A stretch of DNA of 64,000 bases from Methanobrevibacter sp. V74 (GCF_963082495.1 NZ_CAUJAN010000003.1:124001-188000), one strand, 5' to 3'. Counted from the stretch's first letter, positions 36,239-43,877 are shown. Made by a program: numbers and translations. Notes: a model not told the origin generated them from the sequence alone.

Positions 36239-36720
36239 TTCAATATAACCCCCCTCTTACTATACTATAGAGGACATAGCAAAAGCATTGGTTGAAAAAA
36301 AAAGTCTTTTTAAAATTCTTTAGATTTAAATTAATTAGTTTAAAATGCTTAAAAAATAAGGTTGGACATAGCAATAGAATAACTTTCTCCTAATCATGAA
36401 AATCAACAAAAATTAATAATTTATTTTAATAGTTTATTGAATAATTTTTGTTTAAATTTTAATACCATAAGGTAGGATGATTCATTGACCTCCTACATAT
36501 GTGTATGGGGATCTCACTATTAGGCCACATTGACTACAGTATTCTTCCCCCATTCGTTTTCAATGATTGTTTTTGTTTCAGGGCAGAAATCTAATTGTTC
36601 AACAATATTTTCATCTACATTACACATTATTATCTTTAAGTTCTCCCTTCAATATAAACTGTAACGATTTAGAAAAAAATAATAACTCCCAATTAATAAA
36701 ATTATAATTAGGTCATAATT
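36239..36720. other. Intergenic region with duplicated motif and pseudogene
   Basis: The gap between the zinc-ribbon gene and the divergent plus-strand cassette. The string GGACATAGCAAnAG occurs at about 36273 and 36364. The 3' half holds the decayed zinc-ribbon copy (36482-36627). The promoter for the plus-strand genes probably lies between 36640 and 36715, ahead of AGGTCA and ATG 36721. Confidence 0.45.
36482..36627 (-). pseudogene. Frameshifted zinc-ribbon paralogue
   Basis: ATG 36627 starts MCNVDENIVEQLDFCPET and continues ENEWG. In the GGGGG run the frame is lost; shifting one base restores EEYCSQCGLIVRSPYTYVGG and a TGA at 36482, closely similar to GEEYCNSCGLVTRSTYDYVGG of the neighbouring gene. 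The first Cys pair is also reduced to one Cys. A tandem duplicate that decayed is the simplest reading. Confidence 0.65.
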
Positions 36721-37767
36721 ATGGAAACACAAACAAAAATAATAAAAACAGAAGAATATTCAGATATCTCTAATAAATTCACAATGACTTACAGATTAGT
36801 GAATAAACAAGAACAAAAAACTAAAAATGATTTTAAAAAGAAACAAATTAACTCTTTATTAAATGTTTTAGACTCTTTAAATAAATCTAAACCATTTAAA
36901 TTAGAAAGTTCAAATATGAAATCAAACCCTAAAGAATGGATTAAAGAGTTATTAACCTCAAATGAATATAATAAAAAAGTTAGTAAGTATCTCCTTAACT
37001 CATTTTCAGAAGAAATGAATACTAATATGAGAAAACAAGATAAATATGTTATTTTGATTTTATTAGAAAATAGATTAATTTTAGCACATAGTACTATGGG
37101 AGAAAAATCCATAAATCCCGATTTTAAAGTTTTTGAAAGATTATTAGATAAAGATAACATCATGAGATTTGTTTCATTCGAATATAAAAATAATGAAATA
37201 AAAATGGAACATTACGAGAAAAATAAATCAAAATTCTTTAGAGAATGGCTAGGCATACCTGAAAAAAATTTATTTTACACATTTGGAGGTGAAAATAAAT
37301 TTTACTCCGAGATAAATGGATATCCAATAGTTATAGAACTTAAAGATGAAGATATTGAAAAAATATCTCAAGAAAACACTATCAAAATAGAAAATAAATC
37401 CATTACATTTAATAATCCTTTAAAAGGATTAGAAATAAAACATATTACTCGACAAAATAAAAAATACCATAATTATAATTCATTCCATAGAGAGTATATA
37501 TCTAGAAGATATCAATTACAATATTATAGTGATAAGTATAAAAAATTAAACCAGACTATGGATCTCTATATGGAAAAAATTTACGATTATCCTGAACGTG
37601 TAGGAACTGAAAATCAAACAATAAATATTGTAAAATATAACGAAAATATTTTTATATTTTTTTGTTGGGATAAAATTAAACTGACTGAAGAATTTCTAAA
37701 TAAACTTATGATTAAACTTTTAAATAATGAAAAAACATGTATTTTTCATGCAGGAACCCCCAATTAA
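36721..37767 (+). CDS. Unknown 348-residue protein, first gene of a plus-strand cassette
   Basis: A Lys/Asn-rich protein, strikingly AT-rich and on the opposite strand to nearly all viral genes. Features: a helical N-terminal 90 residues; a beta region DKYVILILLENRLILAHSTMG; then KSKFFREWLGIPEKNLFYTFGG, IVIELKDEDIEKI and a basic stretch with YHNYNSFHREYISRRYQLQ; and a final hydrophobic strand IFIFFCWDKIKL. No family is recognised. The next gene overlaps it by 41 bp, so they form an operon, with AGGTCA before the ATG. Plus-strand cargo amid lytic genes is typical of lysogeny-expressed traits such as defence, but that is inference only. Confidence 0.55.
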   Translation: METQTKIIKTEEYSDISNKFTMTYRLVNKQEQKTKNDFKKKQINSLLNVLDSLNKSKPFKLESSNMKSNPKEWIKELLTSNEYNKKVSKYLLNSFSEEMNTNMRKQDKYVILILLENRLILAHSTMGEKSINPDFKVFERLLDKDNIMRFVSFEYKNNEIKMEHYEKNKSKFFREWLGIPEKNLFYTFGGENKFYSEINGYPIVIELKDEDIEKISQENTIKIENKSITFNNPLKGLEIKHITRQNKKYHNYNSFHREYISRRYQLQYYSDKYKKLNQTMDLYMEKIYDYPERVGTENQTINIVKYNENIFIFFCWDKIKLTEEFLNKLMIKLLNNEKTCIFHAGTPN

Positions 37768-38272
37768 CGAAGAACCATTAATTATTGGAAATTTAAAAAT
37801 ATTAAATAAATTAAATATTGATATGTTTAGCCCTTTAATTGATTATTTTAATGAAAATGAATTTCCCCCATCTATAAGTAAACTTTTAATATATGGAATA
37901 TTTTGTTGTTTAATAAAATATAATGATAATTTCCCCATTAAGATTTTATTTAAAGAAATTATTAAAAAATTAAATGAAGAAATTAGAATTAATGGTGAAA
38001 TAAAAGAAGATAAAATAATTGAATTAAAATCCTCAAGTTATATATCCGGTAACAATAAACAAATTACTAAAAATCTAACAGAAGATATTCCTAAAAAAAT
38101 CAAAGAAAATAGTTTTAAGTTTTATATTTTAGGATACGATGAAAAAGGAAAACAGATTGACCCTGTTACATCCAATAAATTTAACGATGAACGAATAAAC
38201 AAAATTGCTGAAAGCTTAAAAGAGGAACTAAAAATAGAAAATATTGTTCTAAATAAAGTTTCCAATCAATGA
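37727..38272 (+). CDS. Unknown 181-residue protein, second gene of the plus-strand cassette
   Basis: A protein starting inside the preceding gene (ATG 37727, or the in-frame ATG 37748). The N-terminal half is helical and hydrophobic (SISKLLIYGIFCCLIKYNDN FPI), which might associate with membranes. The C-terminal half is charged, with SFKFYILGYDEKGKQIDPVT and a terminal helix. No known domain. Overlap and shared composition imply a partner of the 348-residue protein. Confidence 0.5.
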   Translation: MKKHVFFMQEPPINEEPLIIGNLKILNKLNIDMFSPLIDYFNENEFPPSISKLLIYGIFCCLIKYNDNFPIKILFKEIIKKLNEEIRINGEIKEDKIIELKSSSYISGNNKQITKNLTEDIPKKIKENSFKFYILGYDEKGKQIDPVTSNKFNDERINKIAESLKEELKIENIVLNKVSNQ

Positions 38273-38309
38273 GAAAAATTGTATTTTAATTTTACTTGTT
38301 AAAAATTAA

Positions 38310-38489
38310 TTATAATTCATTTAATACCCATTTTAATGCATCTAAGCGTCCATTATAATAACTCCAATCATATTTCCATGATTGATATTCTTTAGACCCT
38401 ATAGGTAATGTTTGCATTTTTTTAAAACAATTATCAACCGTGGTTTCATATACTTTAATTTTTTCATATATATATTCTTCTTTTTGCAT
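38310..38489 (-). CDS. Small early protein, 59 residues
   Basis: ATG 38489 preceded by GGAGGAT opens a 59-residue frame with EKIKVYETTVDNCFKKMQTL and a Trp/Tyr-rich end (SWKYDWSYYNGRLDALKWVL). The good ribosome-binding site and sensible composition support a real gene. No family is recognised. It is co-directional with the early viral genes. Confidence 0.5.
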   Translation of the reverse strand: MQKEEYIYEKIKVYETTVDNCFKKMQTLPIGSKEYQSWKYDWSYYNGRLDALKWVLNEL

Positions 38490-38515
38490 AAATATCCTCC
38501 GTTCATTTCTTTATT

Positions 38516-38569
38516 GACTCTTTCAAAAACTTGTGTGATAACTAATTTTTTCGATTAATCTATTCATTT
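38516..38569. mobile_element. Solitary end of the IS630-type element (54-bp relic)
   Basis: These 54 bp are identical, in reverse complement, to 57520-57573, the outer right end of the IS630-type element, starting at its terminal nucleotide (GACTCTTTCAAAAACTTGTG). No second end was found nearby. Inside the provirus the relic supplies the last codons and stop of the gene 38523-38795. Confidence 0.6.
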
Positions 38570-38795
38570 CTGGAACTAACTGTCCTTTTGATCCATAAAG
38601 ATTTTTTATGTTGGAAAAATTTTCATTTAATCTTTTTACTTCATCCTTATATTCTTTATATTTAGACATTAATTTCCAATCAAGACCAACACAAAAACTT
38701 GTACAATTACTTTCATCAATTTTTTTATGTGTAGCACTTGTTTTGAAAGGAGTTTTTTTGATGTCTTCATCTCTGCGTACAAAATAATTAATCAC
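38523..38795 (-). CDS. Small early protein whose 3' end is IS-derived
   Basis: A 90-residue basic protein (GTG start 38795 near AGGAAA) with a central CTSFCVG and helical segments. Its last 15 codons (ending EKISYHTSF) fall inside the 54-bp IS-end relic, so the native C-terminus was probably replaced. No family is recognised. Confidence 0.45.
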   Translation of the reverse strand: MINYFVRRDEDIKKTPFKTSATHKKIDESNCTSFCVGLDWKLMSKYKEYKDEVKRLNENFSNIKNLYGSKGQLVPEMNRLIEKISYHTSF

Positions 38796-38846
38796 TTTCC
38801 TAAATGTAGGTTTAAATTTAAAAGTTAATGAGTTTATGACATATTA

Positions 38847-39296
38847 CTAAATTTTACCTGCATTTTTTAGTAAAATTTCATGATTATGAGTTCTTGATTC
38901 AGTAACTGGTAGAGGAGTATTTCTCATATAATACTCTAATAATCTACAAATAATCATCTCAAAAACATCATTAGTCAAATTATACTTGGAGGCAATTTTA
39001 TACTCTGATAACCTAATAGACGAAACAGTATTCTTCTTTATAAAAAATATGAATGATAAAATTATTGCTTCCTTTTTTGAAGTTCTATGTAATCTTTTAA
39101 AATCACTTCCAAATTTGTCTACAAGAAAATTAACACGTTCTTTTTGATAATTAGTTAATTTTAATTTTTTATAATTATCACATTCAAAGAATAATTCCTC
39201 ACATATTTCATATAATTCTTTTTTTCGATTTTCCCTTTTACGGATTTTATCATATTCTTTTCCTCGGATTCTCATAAGGCATTCTTTTTTTATCAT
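38847..39296 (-). CDS. Basic helical early protein, 149 residues
   Basis: A Lys/Arg-rich helical protein. Residues 75-140 (SKKEAIILSFIFFIKKNTVS to RLLEYYMRNTPLPV) form a helical repeat pattern vaguely like the cyclin-type repeats of transcription factor B. With a TFB-like zinc ribbon gene nearby, a split TFB-like activity could be imagined, but similarity is weak. A start at ATG 39275 is also possible. Confidence 0.45.
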   Translation of the reverse strand: MIKKECLMRIRGKEYDKIRKRENRKKELYEICEELFFECDNYKKLKLTNYQKERVNFLVDKFGSDFKRLHRTSKKEAIILSFIFFIKKNTVSSIRLSEYKIASKYNLTNDVFEMIICRLLEYYMRNTPLPVTESRTHNHEILLKNAGKI

Positions 39297-39343
39297 AATT
39301 ATTAATTAGAAAACTAGTACGACTCATAGCATCATCCACATAA

Positions 39344-39691
39344 TTATTTTGAGATTAATTCAAATTTATAATAATATACTTTATCCCATATATTGAGATT
39401 TGGGTAAAATCCTATTAAATCATTTAATAATTCTTCTTTTGTTTTTGAACCTTCTAAATATGCATCTTTTTCATTAATACTTTTAACTTGCTTATACCCA
39501 ATTTTTGTAATTTTAATTTTCAAAGTTTTATCCCAACCAGGAAAAACTGCAGTGACAATATCATTTTCATGAACATCTAATCTTTTACGTGCTAAACGCA
39601 TAGTTTGAGTTTTATCTTTATTTAATATTTTTAAATAATATTTTTTATGAAATTTAATAATATTAACTGGTTTGTTTACTTTATAACTCAT
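39344..39691 (-). CDS. ASCH-domain protein
   Basis: A 115-residue protein with the ASCH fold pattern: KILNKDKTQTMRLARKRLDV, then DIVTAVFPGWDKTLKIKITK, and a C-terminal FYPNLNIWDKVYYYKFEL. ASCH domains bind RNA or modified nucleosides; some are amidohydrolases acting on acetylated cytidine. The viral role is unknown. Confidence 0.6.
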   Translation of the reverse strand: MSYKVNKPVNIIKFHKKYYLKILNKDKTQTMRLARKRLDVHENDIVTAVFPGWDKTLKIKITKIGYKQVKSINEKDAYLEGSKTKEELLNDLIGFYPNLNIWDKVYYYKFELISK

Positions 39692-39721
39692 TTAAACCCC
39701 CATCTAAAGTTGTTTTAAAAT

Positions 39722-40072
39722 TCATTTATGATTATCATATTGTAATACATGTTCCCATTTCAAATAATAAACACATTCCACACCTTTTCCTCTAGAATCT
39801 CTGTAAGTTTGGAATTCAATATCCTTTTGAGTGATATTCAACAAAGTTAATATTTTTTGATTTAATCCTCCAGGATAATTAATTGTAATATAAGTATTAT
39901 CTGAATTCACTTCCACCCTTTCAGGTAAGTTATAATCCAAATAATTTTTTAGTAATTCTTCAATTTCACTATTATTTTTACATAAAATTTGCAATGCTTG
40001 AAAAATATTCACAGACACAAGTCTAATAAAATCTGCAATACTATAATTTTTCACATGAAATTCAAGTTTCAT
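39722..40072 (-). CDS. Early hypothetical protein, 116 residues
   Basis: The ATG overlaps the stop of the HNH gene (ATGA coupling). It has an N-terminal FHVKNYSIADFIRLVSVNIF segment and a beta region with VNSDNTYITINYPGGLN. No family is recognised. Coupling to the nuclease hints at a joint DNA-related function. Confidence 0.45.
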   Translation of the reverse strand: MKLEFHVKNYSIADFIRLVSVNIFQALQILCKNNSEIEELLKNYLDYNLPERVEVNSDNTYITINYPGGLNQKILTLLNITQKDIEFQTYRDSRGKGVECVYYLKWEHVLQYDNHK

Positions 40073-40500
40073 TCTATTTTCACTCCCAGGTTAGCTGCTA
40101 AATTTCTTAATACATTATTACCTAATTCTGTTCTTTCCTTTTTCACTGCAGAATCCAATGTAATAATTACATTTTCTTTATAACTTTTCAATTGATTATT
40201 CTCTTTTGTGAGTTTATTAATTTCATGCAAATGTTCCTTTTTAACATAAATATCAAAAGTAGCCCTATTAACTCCTTTTCCAGAACCATAAATTTTATGA
40301 TACTTATTATGATGATGACTGCACAATAACACAACATTTGATGCTGAAGCATATTGTTTATTTGATTCTTTAACTCGCCTAATATGATGAGGTTTAACAT
40401 TCTTTGCAGATCCACAAATAAAACAAGTATTATCTTCACTTCTTAACTTTTCCACTAATCTATGAAACTGATAATAATACCTTCCATGATTAATTTTCAT
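40069..40500 (-). CDS. HNH endonuclease
   Basis: A 143-residue protein. Residues 27-75 contain an HNH nuclease with zinc-binding CxxC (CFICG), the PHHIRRVKE His motif, and NVVLLCSHHHNKYH. The C-terminal half is helical. Such proteins in viruses cut DNA in packaging, homing or recombination. It is coupled by ATGA to both neighbours. Confidence 0.75.
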   Translation of the reverse strand: MKINHGRYYYQFHRLVEKLRSEDNTCFICGSAKNVKPHHIRRVKESNKQYASASNVVLLCSHHHNKYHKIYGSGKGVNRATFDIYVKKEHLHEINKLTKENNQLKSYKENVIITLDSAVKKERTELGNNVLRNLAANLGVKIE

Positions 40501-40742
40501 AACTTATTTCCCCTTATTTTATATCCTTGACTTAATACATATTGATGAATGCGTTTGTACCATCCAGCTTTAGTACTAGGATTTTTACCAACTTTTTTCA
40601 ATGCTTTAGTGAAACTATCTCCCTCATTTAAATAAGGTTTCATTTTCAGGAACAATTCAATTGTTTCATTATGAATATCTTCCTGTGACGATTCAATAAT
40701 CATATATTCACCATTTATCATTTTCAGAATTTCTTTCATCAC
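40497..40742 (-). CDS. Early hypothetical protein, 81 residues
   Basis: A helical protein with IHNETIELFLKMKPYLNEGD, SFTKALKKVGKNPSTKAGWY and a basic end. This resembles a small helix-turn-helix, but no family is assigned. It is coupled to the HNH gene by ATGA. The start is either GTG 40742 or the next codon ATG 40739. Confidence 0.45.
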   Translation of the reverse strand: MMKEILKMINGEYMIIESSQEDIHNETIELFLKMKPYLNEGDSFTKALKKVGKNPSTKAGWYKRIHQYVLSQGYKIRGNKL

Positions 40743-40780
40743 TTAAAATTATACATTCAACAACTGTACCATTAACATCT

Positions 40781-40951
40781 TTAATTACCAAGTAACTCAA
40801 AATTTCTACATGAATCATCTGGTTTAATATTAATTTTATGTACACTGCATTTTGGATCATGATGTGGATATGTCCAAAATGGAGTGTATAAATTAGCATA
40901 TCTGCAATTTTCACATGTTGGATTTACTTTAAAATCATTACTGCAAAACAT
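40781..40951 (-). CDS. Small Cys-rich zinc-binding protein, 56 residues
   Basis: ATG 40951 starts a frame with CENCRYANLYTPFWTYPHHD, then PKCSVHK and DDSCRNFELL. The four-Cys pattern with CRNFE at the end is a common small phage zinc-binding family. A different-frame open stretch over the same DNA lacks any pattern and is a shadow. Confidence 0.55.
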   Translation of the reverse strand: MFCSNDFKVNPTCENCRYANLYTPFWTYPHHDPKCSVHKINIKPDDSCRNFELLGN

Positions 40952-40960
40952 CTGCAAAAC

Positions 40961-41050
40961 CTACTCCACCTTTATTGCTCCACTATCACAACTATCCATA
41001 CAATATTCACATATTGTGCAGTTGTTGGAGGAGTATAAGAATACTCCTTC
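40961..41050 (-). pseudogene. Second mini-ferredoxin-like peptide, no in-frame start
   Basis: This frame reads NNCTICEYCMDSCDSGAIKV and then stops. CxxCxxCxxxC is the [4Fe-4S] motif also present in the 27-residue peptide just upstream. The only nearby ATG (overlapping the upstream stop as TAATG) is in a different frame and leads to nonsense, so a one-base shift separates start and motif. Confidence 0.4.
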
Positions 41051-41051
41051 A

Positions 41052-41135
41052 TTAACTTAAAGCACCACTAGAACAAGACTCAATACACTCTAAACATTGA
41101 CTGCATAAAGCCATATCATGACTAACAACTGGCAT
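41052..41135 (-). CDS. 27-residue peptide with a [4Fe-4S] ferredoxin motif
   Basis: ATG 41135, behind GGGG in the end of the upstream gene, begins MPVVSHDMALCSQCLECIES and ends CSSGALS. CxxCxxCxxxC could hold one [4Fe-4S] cluster, but the peptide is half a ferredoxin. Together with the following peptide it looks like a ferredoxin broken into two halves, or a duplicated mini-protein. Confidence 0.4.
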   Translation of the reverse strand: MPVVSHDMALCSQCLECIESCSSGALS

Positions 41136-41138
41136 AAT

Positions 41139-41498
41139 CTATAACCCCTGCATTAATAATTTGAGACGATACTTTTCCAATGTAATTTTATCATTAAGTA
41201 AATCTACATCACGCTTCAAAGATTTCACATTTTCTTCAGCAATACGAACATCCTGAACTAAATCCTTTAACACATTATCAATATATGCTTGTTGTTGTTT
41301 CTCAGTAGCAACTTTACTCAAACCCAATACCTCTTTAAAATCAGTATTTAAACGTAACTCATTACTACGCATTATATACTCATTTTTTAAATTGACAAAT
41401 TCATCAACAGCAATATTAACAGTGTTTAAAACTTCACTTTTCTCCAAAATCAAATCATTCAAATTTTTAACCAAATCATAATTCTCTATAGCAGTCAT
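41139..41498 (-). CDS. Coiled-coil early protein, 119 residues
   Basis: An almost entirely helical protein with long heptads (LVKNLNDLILEKSEVLNTVN, RIAEENVKSLKRDVDLLNDK). No domain is recognised. It lies 2 bp after the 229-residue gene, so the two are probably translated together. Confidence 0.5.
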   Translation of the reverse strand: MTAIENYDLVKNLNDLILEKSEVLNTVNIAVDEFVNLKNEYIMRSNELRLNTDFKEVLGLSKVATEKQQQAYIDNVLKDLVQDVRIAEENVKSLKRDVDLLNDKITLEKYRLKLLMQGL

Positions 41499-41500
41499 AT

Positions 41501-42175
41501 TTAATCATCCCCTCTTCTACGAACATCAAATAAATAATAACTAGTTAAACGATTACGAATCACACCAACACCATAATCATGAAACCCACCAAGATCATTA
41601 CTCTTACCACAAATAAAACGAATAACCTTATTCAACTTACCACTACAATACAAAGCTTTGAACTTCTCCAAATATTCAATAGTCATCATACCATGATAAA
41701 AATCATAAACCTCAAAAATATCTTCAACACTACGACCTTTATTCAAATCAGCAATAACATCCAACAATTCACCAGAAGTTAAAGGAACAACCAATTTATC
41801 ACCATGATTAACATCAACAATACAATTAACACCCTTAGCATTACGATACTCCAACTTCACAGGAACAGCATACTTAGAACGTAACTTTTCAGCCTTACTA
41901 CCTTTAATCAAATCTTTCAAATTACACAAAGCAGCATAATTATCCCTCGCATTAAAAGTTTCAGGATTATTCAACGCATCAAGTATAGCACACTTAACCC
42001 ACTCAATTTCTTCCAAATGTTTATATGAACAGAAAGGCCAACCATCAAAACCCAACTGTCTGGATTTAACCCAAATCTTACATTTCTTATCAACATACTC
42101 TTTAGTATACACTTTACGAGTAATTATTAAACCATTACCCTTTAATGTACTACTGTTTAATTCAGCTTGAACCAT
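41501..42175 (-). CDS. Unknown early protein, about 225 residues
   Basis: ATG 42175 (VQAELNSSTLKGNGLIITRK) has GAGGAT upstream; an in-frame ATG 42190 overlaps that site. Features include KIWVKSRQLGFDGWPFCSYK, EYRNAKGVNCIVDVNHGDKL and a C-terminal LGGFHDYGVGVIRNRLTSYY. No family is recognised; it might be a replication or nucleic-acid protein given its place. Confidence 0.5.
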   Translation of the reverse strand: MVQAELNSSTLKGNGLIITRKVYTKEYVDKKCKIWVKSRQLGFDGWPFCSYKHLEEIEWVKCAILDALNNPETFNARDNYAALCNLKDLIKGSKAEKLRSKYAVPVKLEYRNAKGVNCIVDVNHGDKLVVPLTSGELLDVIADLNKGRSVEDIFEVYDFYHGMMTIEYLEKFKALYCSGKLNKVIRFICGKSNDLGGFHDYGVGVIRNRLTSYYLFDVRRRGDD

Positions 42176-42418
42176 TTTTTTAATCCTCATATAATAATTT
42201 TTTTCAACTTTGGCTTTTACAGCCCAACTTTTCCATTTCTTTTTCTTGCGAATAACTCATAACTTTCTTCTTTCATCAAAGAAAGAATATTTTGGATTCT
42301 TTTTTTGTTTCAATTTATCATCCCTCCCTTTCTCAAATTTTTTTTTATTCCCAAATTTTTTAATAAATTCAAACAACATAATTTTAAATCACACAATAAA
42401 AAGGAGGTGAAAAAAAAT

Positions 42419-42559
42419 ATGGCATATCATTGTGGTGAAAAATCTGGAAAAGGAAGATATGTTTGCACAAAATGTGGTGAAGATCTATTTTTAGATGACA
42501 ATACTGATACTTTACCTCCATGTGCAAAATGTCATAACTGTGAATTTAGGAAAGGGTAA
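42419..42559 (+). CDS. Plus-strand zinc-ribbon mini-protein, 46 residues
   Basis: A perfect AAGGAGGTGA site precedes ATG 42419. The protein has CGEKSGKGRYVCTKCGEDLF and PPCAKCHNCEF, a rubredoxin/zinc-ribbon-like arrangement. It is on the strand opposite the early operon and is followed by a strong terminator hairpin, so it is a separate transcription unit, possibly expressed in the lysogen. Confidence 0.65.
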   Translation: MAYHCGEKSGKGRYVCTKCGEDLFLDDNTDTLPPCAKCHNCEFRKG

Positions 42560-42585
42560 ATATTAACCCTTTCCATCTTTTTTTT
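42549..42585 (+). terminator. Hairpin terminator after the zinc-ribbon mini-gene
   Basis: A 9-bp stem GGAAAGGGT/ACCCTTTCC closes an 8-nt loop, overlapping the stop codon, followed by a run of T. The T-run also serves the plus strand only, supporting the direction. Confidence 0.65.
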
Positions 42586-42727
42586 ATATTTTTGAATGTT
42601 TAATACAAAACGGTTTTCCTAACCACATTCTCCACTTACAAGTAAATTTTTCACCATTTGAATTTTTATAAGTAGTAACATATTTAAACGGCAATATTTG
42701 CTTTAATAGCCATATTATTTTTTTCAT
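42584..42727 (-). CDS. Small basic hydrophobic early protein, 47 residues
   Basis: ATG 42727 with GGAG upstream gives KKIIWLLKQILPFKYVTTYK and later KFTCKWRMWLGKPFCIKH. It is Trp/Lys-rich with two cysteines. No family is known. Composition and ribosome-binding site support a real gene. Confidence 0.45.
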   Translation of the reverse strand: MKKIIWLLKQILPFKYVTTYKNSNGEKFTCKWRMWLGKPFCIKHSKI

Positions 42728-42751
42728 AATTTTCACTCCATTCATTGATTT

Positions 42752-42976
42752 TCAATTAGTATGTTCCTCTATTCTTTTAATTAATTTAGTATAATCTAAT
42801 TCAAAAGAATCATTAGAATTATTATCATATGCTTTTAAACCAGTAATACAAACTAATTCATGCCTAACCTCTTCCAATAACTCATCAAAGTTATTTAATA
42901 ATTCAAGCACTTCTTCATGTTGAAGAATCTTATCACCATCATAGAACCTACCTAACCTCAAAGTAAACCTTGTCAT
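42752..42976 (-). CDS. Small early protein, 74 residues
   Basis: Starts MTRFTLRLGRFYDGDKILQH and continues with acidic helices (VLELLNNFDELLEEVRHELV). No family is recognised. It lies immediately downstream of the palindrome cluster at 43.08-43.21 kb, so its expression may be set by whatever binds there. Confidence 0.45.
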   Translation of the reverse strand: MTRFTLRLGRFYDGDKILQHEEVLELLNNFDELLEEVRHELVCITGLKAYDNNSNDSFELDYTKLIKRIEEHTN

Positions 42977-43042
42977 AATCCACCATTTTTCAATCTCTTC
43001 TTTTTTTATAACAATGTTATATTATTTCATTTATTTAGAAAT

Positions 43043-43210
43043 TAATATTAATAATAATAATATTAATAATAATTTTCCGTGTAAACAAAAATGTATACGT
43101 TTAAACGGGTTAAGTATGGAAAATTTATCCATACTAGTATGGATATCCATACTTATCCATACCAATTTTCGCATATATACCCGTTCAGATGTAAACAAAT
43201 TTGTAAACAT
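43043..43210. promoter_or_regulatory. Dense palindrome/iteron cluster
   Basis: Five copies of the 7-mer GTATGGA or its inverse TCCATAC lie at 43114, 43128, 43137, 43146 and 43156. They are enclosed by ACGGGT/ACCCGT arms and then by TGTAAAC motifs (43080, 43190, 43202). Also present are CGTTTAAACG (43098-43107) and an (ATT)n palindrome near 43043-43066. This is either an operator or a replication origin. Confidence 0.6.
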
Positions 43211-43636
43211 TTACTGTCTCACCTCAGCAAAATTCACAACATTCAAACCCTCATTAACTACATGATCCAACAAAGCATCATAAGGCACTTCATTTCGACT
43301 AGCAAACCTTTTAATCTGATTCTTACCAATATGCCCTAAATTTCCATGAATCCTATTAATACTAACCATTGGAGCCTCAAAAATATTCATTTCATCAACT
43401 TTAGACAAACGAGCCTCACGTAATTTACACAACTTCCCTTCCAAAACACTTAATTCAGCATTTTTCTCTTCAATAAGTTTAAGCACCTCACGCTCTTCAG
43501 ATAAATCATTACTTAGATACATCTCAAGTTGACTCTCAATAAAATTACTACAATTACCAAGTTTAATTTTAGCATCTTCCCAAATATCTGGATCAATACT
43601 AATACTAACTTTCTTCTTATTTTTGGATTCCATCAA
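43211..43636 (-). CDS. Ribbon-helix-helix-like DNA-binding protein with coiled coil
   Basis: A 141-residue protein. Residues 8-45 (KKVSISIDPDIWEDAKIKLG, then NFIESQLEMYLSND) have the beta-helix-helix pattern of Arc/MetJ-type regulators. A coiled coil (residues 48-80) and a C-terminal helical domain follow. The palindrome cluster lies at its 3' side, so it could act there. The gene overlaps the upstream 86-residue gene by 20 bp. Confidence 0.6.
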   Translation of the reverse strand: MMESKNKKKVSISIDPDIWEDAKIKLGNCSNFIESQLEMYLSNDLSEEREVLKLIEEKNAELSVLEGKLCKLREARLSKVDEMNIFEAPMVSINRIHGNLGHIGKNQIKRFASRNEVPYDALLDHVVNEGLNVVNFAEVRQ

Positions 43637-43877
43637 GAGCCTCCCCCTCTAACTCTTCTAATTGCATTTCTTTTGCAATTAAATCCATCTTCAAAGTATT
43701 AATCTCAGCACGCAAAATACTTTTCTCCAATTCTTTACGCTTTTTTTGATCAACGATATAAATCAAATACCATTCCACAGCATCACGTACACTAAAACCA
43801 TATTCACTCATTAACTGTTTTGCTCTAGCAGTAACTCTACCACTAACAACACATGGAAAATCATCACCAGACCTCAT
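43617..43877 (-). CDS. Possible RHH-type regulator, 86 residues
   Basis: The N-terminal part (DFPCVVSGRVTARAKQLMSE YGFSVRDAVEWYL) reads like a short strand plus two helices, and the rest is a coiled coil ending in EELEGEALDG. It resembles the neighbouring RHH-like protein in layout. It is coupled to the SWIM gene by ATGA overlap. Confidence 0.45.
   Translation of the reverse strand: MRSGDDFPCVVSGRVTARAKQLMSEYGFSVRDAVEWYLIYIVDQKKRKELEKSILRAEINTLKMDLIAKEMQLEELEGEALDGIQK

Noticed and set aside
40708-40914. 68-codon minus-strand frame
   Set aside because: The other frame over the same DNA encodes a Cys-rich zinc-binding protein with a regular CxxC pattern; this one is its shadow.
42210-42410. 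Plus-strand frame of 66 codons rich in Phe/Leu before the zinc-ribbon mini-gene
   Set aside because: No ribosome-binding site, low-complexity composition, and the perfect site belongs to the later ATG 42419.
43043-43210. CRISPR-like array because of repeated 7-mers
   Set aside because: Repeats are too short and irregular, with no spacer-sized intervals and no cas genes.
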